A stretch of DNA of 5,820 nucleotides, from positions 1-5,820 of the forward strand of contig CAMJXZ010000218.1 of NCBI GenBank assembly GCA_946409855.1. The letters run 5' to 3'. The translations under genes and the position numbers were made by a program. The stretch is from an uncultured Clostridia bacterium. GTDB lineage: Bacteria; Bacillota; Clostridia; Christensenellales; Aristaeellaceae. Below the pieces are notes generated by a model, which was given only the letters and a program-made list of their open reading frames with translations, searched no databases and was not told where the DNA came from. Of this stretch, positions 1 through 4,809 are shown in pieces (position 1 is the first letter of the stretch; every line of letters begins with the position of its first letter).

Positions 1-2
1 CT

Positions 3-31
3 TTGACAGGACACGGAAAAAAAGTTATACT
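3..31 (+). promoter_or_regulatory. Sigma-A-type promoter for the 62-544 gene
   Basis: A perfect -35 hexamer TTGACA (3-8) and a -10 hexamer TATACT (26-31, 5 of 6 matches) are separated by exactly 17 bases. This is the optimal layout for the housekeeping sigma factor. The predicted transcription start is near 37-39, giving a leader of about 24 bases before the ATG at 62. No operator-like inverted repeat is visible in the 31 bases available, but sequence upstream of the window cannot be judged. Confidence 0.85.
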
Positions 32-47
32 GTTCGCATCATGAACC

Positions 48-53
48 GGAGGG
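48..53 (+). promoter_or_regulatory. Ribosome binding site that fixes the start at 62
   Basis: GGAGGG lies 8 bases upstream of the ATG at 62. An in-frame ATG at 41 lies only 2-4 bases past the predicted transcription start and has no Shine-Dalgarno sequence. The downstream ATG is therefore the likely start. Confidence 0.85.
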
Positions 54-61
54 ACGTTTTC

Positions 62-544
62 ATGGAACGGAAGGTATACCTGCACGTGCAGAAGGGCAGC
101 GAGGAGGACATCCGGGAAGCGCTGGACGACATCCTGTCCTCCGGGCTGATCGGGAAGATCGCGGATGAAAAGGGAAATGAAGTCCTGCTGGAGGTCGTGA
201 CGGCGGGGGAAGCGCCCGCGCCGGCACCGAAAGCGGCGGCCAAAAAGCCGGAGCCGGTCCGGAAGATGGAGCTGGCCAAAAAGACTTCGGAAGAAAACGG
301 CATCGCCCGGGAGACCGCCATGGTCCGGGCGGCCCGGGGGGAGGACGAAACCTGCCTGGGCCAGCGGGTCACCCTGACGGACCGGGGCGGCGGCGCGGAG
401 GAGCTTGCCCGTCAGCGGCTCAAAGCCCTGTGGGAGATGAACCAGGCCCGGGTGTTCATGATGGAGCTGCCGGGCATGGCCGTGCTGGAAGGGACGGATT
501 CTCCCTGGTACCCGCTGGGCAGCGGGCAGGAAGGGGAAGCGTGA
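62..544 (+). CDS. Hypothetical protein, 160 aa, two segments joined by an Ala/Pro linker
   Basis: I do not recognise this protein. It has 160 residues and no signal peptide or membrane segment, so it is probably cytoplasmic. Residues 1-48 are compact and charged: a beta-strand-like start (KVYLHVQ), a probable helix with an EEDIREALDDIL pattern, then a strand (EVLLEVV). Residues 49-66 form an Ala/Pro/Lys-rich flexible linker (APAPAPKAAAKKPEPV). The C-terminal part (about 98-153) has short hydrophobic strands, a helix (EELARQRLKALWEMNQ) and an FMMELPGMAVLEG stretch. One cysteine is present (C98). It has its own strong promoter and RBS and is the only gene on its transcript in this window, ending at the bidirectional hairpin at 675-715. 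High G+C at third codon positions matches the neighbours. That it is a real gene is well supported; the function is unknown. Confidence 0.8.
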   Translation: MERKVYLHVQKGSEEDIREALDDILSSGLIGKIADEKGNEVLLEVVTAGEAPAPAPKAAAKKPEPVRKMELAKKTSEENGIARETAMVRAARGEDETCLGQRVTLTDRGGGAEELARQRLKALWEMNQARVFMMELPGMAVLEGTDSPWYPLGSGQEGEA

Positions 545-674
545 CGCCGCGTTTTCTCCGGAAAAAGGAAACCGGACGAACACGCGGATGGTTTCAGGCC
601 GGATCCTTGGACGCGCCTGCCTCCGCGGGAAGCAGATGGATGCATTGGACCGGCTGAATAACGGACACGGAAAA

Positions 675-724
675 AGCCCCGGCGCGCCGCCGTTGATCAC
701 GGCGCGGCCGGGGCTGCGGTTTTT
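675..724. terminator. Bidirectional intrinsic terminator between convergent genes
   Basis: A strong GC-rich hairpin: 675-683 (AGCCCCGGC) pairs with 707-715 (GCCGGGGCT). After a single bulged G at 706, 684-689 (GCGCCG) pairs with 700-705 (CGGCGC), leaving a 10-base loop. On the minus strand the stem is followed directly by a T run (complement of A671-675), the classic form, so this should end the minus-strand redox operon. On the plus strand a T5 run (720-724) follows after a 4-base GCGG spacer. That is weaker, but sufficient to serve the gene ending at 544. The 545-670 stretch holds nothing else I can support. Confidence 0.85.
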
Positions 725-772
725 ATCGGGACGGCGGAAGAGGGATGCCGCGGACCGGTGTCTGCCGCGCGG

Positions 773-1261
773 TCAGTTTTTCCATACGTACAGCACCCAT
801 TCGCCGTAAGCGGGGCCGGTATACAGCTCATAACCCGGGTCCGCCGTATAGCCGGCGGGCACTTTGAGCAGCTGCAGGTGGCAGTTGTCCGGCGCGCCGT
901 CAAAGACGATGGTGCCGGTTTCGTCGGTCTTCTTCATGATGCAGGCGGTGTCCGTGCAGAAATTGACGTACACGCCCGGAACAGGGGCGTTATCCTGATC
1001 CACCACGTGGAGGATATAGGCGCCGGCGGGCTCGGCGTTCCCGGCTTCCGCCGTCACGGGGCCCGTCCACCGGACGTTCTCATATCCGGATACGCGCAGG
1101 GCTTCGCACAGCTCCTCCAGGTACTTTTCATCCGGGACGAGGAAAAAGAAGACCCTGTCGGGATCTTCCGGGCCGGGGTTTATACTGGTCAGAAGGCCGT
1201 AGCTGTAATGGCGGGGCTGGCCTTCATAGACCGTCTCCGCGGCCTGTTCGGATACGAACGC
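773..1261 (-). pseudogene. Start-less 3' gene remnant ending in a beta-sandwich (Cna-B/transthyretin-like) domain
   Basis: An open frame of 162 codons ends with TGA at 775-773. It has coding-like composition throughout, with G/C at most third positions. The first half reads like a folded domain (for example RVFFFLVPDEKYLEELCEAL). The second half (about 1027-776) resembles a small extracellular beta-sandwich domain: HVVDQDNAPVPGVYVNFC, then TDETGTIVFDG and LLKVPAGY. Such domains occur at the C-termini of clostridial surface or lipoproteins. No usable start exists: the frame is closed upstream by TAA at 1264-1262, the first standard start codon is a GTG at 1057 without a convincing RBS, and that start would delete half of the coding-like sequence. 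The reading frame upstream of the TAA (about 1318-1265, including DPAYGKPAARPDLLDPER) also looks like protein, which suggests a nonsense or frameshift lesion in a formerly longer gene. It lies directly downstream of the flavodoxin-like gene and upstream of the terminator. Alternatives are a 94-residue gene starting at GTG 1057, or a sequencing error. Confidence 0.5.
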
Positions 1262-1316
1262 TTAGCGCTCCGGGTCCAGCAGATCGGGCCGGGCCGCGGG
1301 CTTTCCATAGGCCGGG

Positions 1317-1952
1317 TCACGAAAACAGCTTCGCGCCCAGCGCGAAAGCCTTCCGGCATTCCTCCGGGAAAACGGTCTCATGGCGTTTCTGTTTTGCCTC
1401 TGGGTTAAACATCGTCCAGGGCCAGTCGGTCTTGCCGTAATCCTTCAGCTGCAGGGTATCCCCGCAGACGAGGGCTTCCGCGGGCCCCACAAAGCGGCTC
1501 AGCGTCTGCCGGTAGTTTTCGACGAGGGCGCTGTACATCGTGTCCGGCGCGTTGCTGGTCATGATGAGCAGCACGGGGATGGGGCGCGGGTTGCAGCAGG
1601 GCGTCTCCCGGCTGTAGGTCAGGTTCTGGAAGATCAGCCGTTCGTACAGCGCGCGGAAGGACGCGGTCAGCTCGCTGAGATAGTTCGGCGAGCCGATGAT
1701 CAGGCCGTCCGCTTCCCGGATGGCGTCCAGCACCGGCGTCAGCCCGTCCCGGCAGACGCAGCGGCCTTTGTTCTTTTCCCGCTTGCAGCCGAAGCAGGAG
1801 ATGCAGCCCGTGTACCTTTCCAGCCGGAAGAGGTCGAAGCGCCGGACTTCGGCCCCGGCGGATTCGGCGCCGCGGGAAGCCTCGGTGATCAGGGTGTCCG
1901 TGTTCCAGCCTTTCCGGGGGCCGGCGTTGACGGCGATGATTGTTTTGGCCAT
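1317..1952 (-). CDS. Flavodoxin-family NAD(P)H-dependent oxidoreductase with cysteine cluster
   Basis: This 211-residue protein has the flavodoxin/NADPH-dependent FMN reductase fold. Residues 5-19 form strand 1 and the phosphate-binding loop (IIAVNAGPRKGWNTD), the usual GSPRKxxNT site for the FMN phosphate. The conserved GSPNY at 87-91 contacts the flavin in this family. Between them lies a cysteine cluster, C50-x2-C53-x2-C56-x8-C65-x-C67. It resembles the compact motif that holds a 4Fe-4S cluster in iron-sulfur flavoproteins, though the last spacing is slightly longer, so cluster binding is an inference. The likely role is cytoplasmic electron transfer or reduction of small molecules such as quinones or nitro compounds; the substrate cannot be read from sequence. 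The ATG at 1952 follows GAGG (1962-1959) by 6 bases. The gene starts 46 bases after the glutaredoxin-like gene and is probably co-transcribed with it. The ALGAKLFS ending matches the usual family end, but one base fewer in the TTTT run at 1325-1322 would extend the frame to the TAA at 1264-1262. Confidence 0.88.
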   Translation of the reverse strand: MAKTIIAVNAGPRKGWNTDTLITEASRGAESAGAEVRRFDLFRLERYTGCISCFGCKREKNKGRCVCRDGLTPVLDAIREADGLIIGSPNYLSELTASFRALYERLIFQNLTYSRETPCCNPRPIPVLLIMTSNAPDTMYSALVENYRQTLSRFVGPAEALVCGDTLQLKDYGKTDWPWTMFNPEAKQKRHETVFPEECRKAFALGAKLFS

Positions 1953-1998
1953 GTTTTACCTCATGATATCTTTTCCTGCGGATGGGTTCGCTTTTTAA

Positions 1999-2310
1999 TC
2001 AGCATCCTTTTCTTCCGGCGGCGTGATCCGCCAGGGAACAGGCGGCGGGAGAGCCGTATTCGATCAGCCCCGCGTCGGCCGGGTCGATGGAGATCCGGCC
2101 GTCCTCAAACACAAAGGCGGGGACGCCGACGTCGCCGATCTCCTTGCAGCGGTCAAAGACGGGGCTCTTGTCCCGCAGCCTCGTAAAAGCGCTCATGTTC
2201 CGGATGTTTTCGCCGATGTTGATGTACTGGAATTCGTTTTCGCGGCCCGCGATCTGTTCGTATACATAATCGCAGTAAGGGCAAGTGGGCATCCCGTAGA
2301 TTTTGATCAT
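1999..2310 (-). CDS. Glutaredoxin-related protein (CPYC active site)
   Basis: A 103-residue thioredoxin-fold protein. It opens with MIKIYGMPTCPYC: strand 1 followed by the dithiol active site C10-P-Y-C13, the classic glutaredoxin motif. The cis-proline loop is GVP at 62-64 (VGVPAF), opposite the active site. The body (INIGENIRNMSAFTRLRD, then EIGDVGVPAF) and the KGC end match the glutaredoxin-related family of Clostridia (COG4545 as I recall it), and the length is normal. It is expected to act in the cytoplasm as a small thiol-disulfide oxidoreductase. Many Clostridia lack glutathione, so the real reductant may be another thiol or a thioredoxin-reductase-like system. There are additional cysteines at 55, 91 and 103. 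The start is fixed by AAAGGAGG (2326-2319), 8 bases before ATG. It is first gene of the minus-strand operon, followed after 46 bases by the flavodoxin-like gene. Confidence 0.9.
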   Translation of the reverse strand: MIKIYGMPTCPYCDYVYEQIAGRENEFQYINIGENIRNMSAFTRLRDKSPVFDRCKEIGDVGVPAFVFEDGRISIDPADAGLIEYGSPAACSLADHAAGRKGC

Positions 2311-2351
2311 GTGCTGTTCCTCCTTTGCGTCCGGCGGGTTCTGTCAGCATC

Positions 2352-2380
2352 AGTATACAGCATATTCAGGGGAATGGAAA
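2352..2380 (-). promoter_or_regulatory. Promoter of the glutaredoxin-flavodoxin operon
   Basis: Read on the minus strand: -35 TTTCCA (2380-2375, 4 of 6 matches), a 17-base spacer, and -10 TATACT (2357-2352, 5 of 6). The predicted start is near 2345, giving a leader of about 35 bases with an AAAGGAGG ribosome site. No terminator or second promoter is evident between the first two genes, so they likely share this promoter. Confidence 0.65.
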
Positions 2381-2436
2381 GCCCCGGCAAAACCTTTTAC
2401 GAAACGTCCGCCCGGCCAGACGGCGGGCCGCCCGAT

Positions 2437-2465
2437 TTGCGCGCGCCGGCAAACTGTGGTACAAT
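2437..2465 (+). promoter_or_regulatory. Extended -10 promoter for topB
   Basis: The -10 hexamer TACAAT (2460-2465, 5 of 6 matches) is preceded by TG one base upstream (2457-2458), forming the extended TGn element that compensates for a weak -35. The -35 position, 17 bases upstream (2437-2442), reads TTGCGC and matches only the TTG half. The predicted start is near 2472, giving a leader of roughly 100 bases. The promoter diverges from the minus-strand operon promoter at 2352-2380, with about 56 bases between the two -35 boxes. Confidence 0.65.
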
Positions 2466-2475
2466 GGGACGGACC

Positions 2476-2550
2476 GGCGGGCCGCGCGGGAGAGCCGCGC
2501 CCCGCCAAATCCATCAGCGTAAGGCGGGGCGGACCTGCGCCGCGCCCCGC
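2476..2550 (+). promoter_or_regulatory. Structured topB leader with mutually exclusive hairpins
   Basis: The leader contains complementary GC blocks. GGCGGGGCG (2523-2531) can pair perfectly with CGCCCCGCC upstream (2498-2506, 9 bp) or with CGCCCCGC downstream (2543-2550, 8 bp). The upstream block can instead pair with GGCGGG (2476-2481). The downstream hairpin ends 7 bases before the ribosome site (GAGG, 2558-2561) and has no T run after it, so any control would act on translation rather than termination. The pairing is visible in the sequence. A regulatory role is inference, and GC-rich DNA makes chance complementarity more likely. Confidence 0.35.
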
Positions 2551-2571
2551 GCTGAAAGAGGGTACAACAAA

Positions 2572-4749
2572 ATGAAACTGATCGTTGCCGAAAAGCCGTC
2601 CGTGGCGCGGGATATCGCCCGGGTGCTGGGGGTAAAAACCCGGGAAGAAGGATACCTGCGGGGGGACCGGTACCTGGTCAGCTGGGCGCTGGGTCATCTG
2701 GTGACCCTGGTGGAGCCGGACGAGCTGGATGAAAAATACAAAAAATGGCGGATGGAGGACCTGCCCATCCTGCCGGACGACATTCCCACCAAGGTGATCC
2801 CGAAGACGCGCAGCCAGTTTGCCGTGCTCAAAAAGCTGATGGCCTCCCCGGAGGTGGACAGCCTGATCTGCGCCACCGCCGCCGGGCGGGAAGGAGAACT
2901 GATCTTCCGTCTGATCTATCAGGAGGCCAAATGCCGCAAGCCCGTGGAGCGGCTGTGGATCTCCTCCATGACGGACGAGGCCATCCGGGAGGGCTTCGCG
3001 GAGCTCAAGCCGGAGGCGGAATACGAGGGCCTGTACCAGAGCGCCCGCTGCCGCTCCCAGGCGGACTGGCTGGTGGGGATGAACGCCAGCCGGGCGTTTA
3101 CGCTGCGGTATCAGGTGCTTTTGTCCATCGGCCGGGTGCAGACGCCGACGCTGGCCATCCTGGTCAAACGCCGGCTGGAGATCGACCGGTTCGTCCCCGT
3201 CGAGTACTATACCGTGAGCGCCGATTTCGGGGATTATCAGGGCACCTGGTTCGACCCCAAAAATACCGACGAAAAGACCGCCTCCCGCATCCCGGACGAG
3301 GAGACCGCGCAGCGGATCGTCAAACGGGTGCGCGGGCAGACCGGCACCGTGCAGTCCGTCACCCGGGAGGAAAAGCGGGAACCGGCGCCGCAGCTGTACG
3401 ACCTGACCAGCCTGCAGCGGGACGCCAACCGGCTGCTGGGCTACACGGCGGACAAGACGCTCAAGGTGGCCCAGTCGCTCTACGAAAAGTGGAAGGCGCT
3501 GACCTACCCCAGGACCGACAGCCGCTACCTCCCCCTGGATATGCTGGGGCGCACCCGGCAGACGCTGATGAAGCTGCCGGCGGACTACCAGCCGCTGGTG
3601 AAAGGCATCCCCTGGACGGAGGAGGGAAAGCTGCCCTTCTCCAAACGGGTGTTCGACAACGCCAAGGTGTCCGACCACCACGCCATCCTGCCCACCCCGC
3701 AGACCGCGCAGCTGGACAAGATGCCGGCGGAGGAGCGGGCGCTGTTCGACCTGGTGGCCCGGCGGGCCATCGCCGCCTTTTATCCGCCCTATATCTATGA
3801 CCAGGTGCGGATCGTCACGGCGGTGGGGGAGGATGTCTTCAAAACCACCGGCCGCGTCACCAAACAGGCGGGGTGGAAGGCGGTCGTTCCGGAAAAGGAA
3901 ACGTCCGCGAAGAAGAAGGACGCGGAACAGGAGCAGGCCCTGCTGCCGGACGTCAGCCAGGGGGACCGGCGCACCGTGGCCAAAGCGTCCGCCAGAAAGG
4001 AACAGACCAAGCCGCCGGCCCCGCACACCGACGCCAGCCTCCTGTACAGCATGGAAAACGCCGGGCGGGACCTTCAGGACGAGGCGCTCCGGGAGCAGAT
4101 GAAGGGCAGCGGGCTGGGCACGCCGGCGACCCGGGCGGCCATCATCGAGCGGCTGATCCAGGTGGGCTACGTGCAGCGCCGGGGCAAGACCCTGAACGCC
4201 ACCGACAAGGGGGTGCGGCTGATCGAGATCGCCCCGGAGGAAATCGCCTCCCCGGAAATGACGGGCAAATGGGAGCTGGCCCTGAACGAGATCGCGGAGC
4301 ATAAGAGCGACCCGGCGCGCTTTGACGAAGGCATCCGCAAAATGAGCGCGTTCCTGGTCGGCTACGCCCGGGATACGAAAAACGAAGGCTCCTTCCCGCC
4401 CGAGGAAAGGCGCGGGGGAAAGGGCGGCAGAAAGAAAGCCCCTTCCGCCAGCCTGCTGGAGGGCGCGGTTTGTCCCCTGTGCGGGAAGCCGGTGCAGGTC
4501 AGCGACAAGGCCTACGGCTGCAGCGCCTGGCGGGACGGCTGCCGCTTTACCCTGTGGAAGGACTGCCTGGCCCGGGGCGGCGGACCCGCGCTCAACGACC
4601 GGCTGGTCACGATGCTGCTTCGGGACAGGTCCGTCCGCGGATCCACCGGCACGGTGAAGCTGGAGGAAGGACACATCCGCTTTTATCCCAAAGATCCGGG
4701 GGCCAAGGTCGTATCTTTCCCCATCGCCTATCAGAAGAAAGAAAAATAA
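2572..4749 (+). CDS. topB: DNA topoisomerase III (type IA)
   Basis: A complete 725-residue type IA topoisomerase that cuts one DNA strand through a tyrosine link, passes the other strand and reseals it. The TopB branch mainly resolves recombination and replication intermediates. Order: TOPRIM domain from residue 1 (MKLIVAEKPSVARDIARVLG, with catalytic-type E7); REGE at 106-109; the core motif LSIGRVQTPTL from 184; the active-site motif YPRTDS with catalytic Y312 and R314; KVSDHHAILPT (365-375); GSGLGTPATR (512-521); and a C-terminal four-cysteine, zinc-ribbon-like element C634-x2-C637-x12-C650-x6-C657 followed by a short tail. Oddly, the TOPRIM DxDxE motif reads A103-A-G105-R-E107, so both aspartates are absent. 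The start is ATG 2572, where the family's N-terminal motif begins, with AGAGGG (2557-2562) 9 bases upstream. The frame stays open for 183 codons further upstream, but that part is antisense to the glutaredoxin gene. This looks like the chromosomal rather than a conjugative-element copy, since no transfer genes lie nearby. Confidence 0.97.
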   Translation: MKLIVAEKPSVARDIARVLGVKTREEGYLRGDRYLVSWALGHLVTLVEPDELDEKYKKWRMEDLPILPDDIPTKVIPKTRSQFAVLKKLMASPEVDSLICATAAGREGELIFRLIYQEAKCRKPVERLWISSMTDEAIREGFAELKPEAEYEGLYQSARCRSQADWLVGMNASRAFTLRYQVLLSIGRVQTPTLAILVKRRLEIDRFVPVEYYTVSADFGDYQGTWFDPKNTDEKTASRIPDEETAQRIVKRVRGQTGTVQSVTREEKREPAPQLYDLTSLQRDANRLLGYTADKTLKVAQSLYEKWKALTYPRTDSRYLPLDMLGRTRQTLMKLPADYQPLVKGIPWTEEGKLPFSKRVFDNAKVSDHHAILPTPQTAQLDKMPAEERALFDLVARRAIAAFYPPYIYDQVRIVTAVGEDVFKTTGRVTKQAGWKAVVPEKETSAKKKDAEQEQALLPDVSQGDRRTVAKASARKEQTKPPAPHTDASLLYSMENAGRDLQDEALREQMKGSGLGTPATRAAIIERLIQVGYVQRRGKTLNATDKGVRLIEIAPEEIASPEMTGKWELALNEIAEHKSDPARFDEGIRKMSAFLVGYARDTKNEGSFPPEERRGGKGGRKKAPSASLLEGAVCPLCGKPVQVSDKAYGCSAWRDGCRFTLWKDCLARGGGPALNDRLVTMLLRDRSVRGSTGTVKLEEGHIRFYPKDPGAKVVSFPIAYQKKEK

Positions 4750-4752
4750 GCA

Positions 4753-4781
4753 TTGACAATCCGGCAAAAAACAGATAAGAT
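4753..4781 (+). promoter_or_regulatory. Sigma-A-type promoter for the exported FMN/rhodanese gene
   Basis: A perfect TTGACA (4753-4758), a 17-base spacer and TAAGAT (4776-4781, 5 of 6 matches to TATAAT). The predicted start is near 4788, about 22 bases before the ATG. The -35 begins only 3 bases after the topB stop codon. I see no terminator after topB, so read-through from topB is also possible. Confidence 0.82.
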
Positions 4782-4809
4782 GAAGACAAACCAAAAAGGA
4801 GGTTGTTTT

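Noticed and set aside
41..61. ATG at 41 as the start of the first gene
   Set aside because: It falls within a few bases of the predicted transcription start and lacks a Shine-Dalgarno sequence, while GGAGGG is ideally placed for the ATG at 62.
588..809. 73-residue plus-strand open frame downstream of the first gene
   Set aside because: It runs through the terminator hairpin and into the opposite-strand frame, with no RBS and no protein-like pattern.
1262..1264. Recoding (stop read-through) of TAA in the minus-strand frame
   Set aside because: TAA is the least recoded stop, there is no stimulatory structure or selenocysteine-type context visible, and the absent start codon downstream fits decay better.
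1380..2186. 268-residue plus-strand open frame
   Set aside because: It is antisense to the flavodoxin-like and glutaredoxin-like genes, whose family motifs are clear, and its C-terminal half is arginine-rich shadow sequence.
2023..2571. 183-codon upstream extension of the topB frame
   Set aside because: It is antisense to the glutaredoxin gene and both promoters. The conserved TopB N-terminus begins at the ATG at 2572, which has its own ribosome site.
2745..3800. 351-residue plus-strand open frame inside topB
   Set aside because: It is an alternate frame of topB, rich in Gly, Pro, Arg and Ala, as expected of an out-of-frame reading of GC-rich coding DNA.
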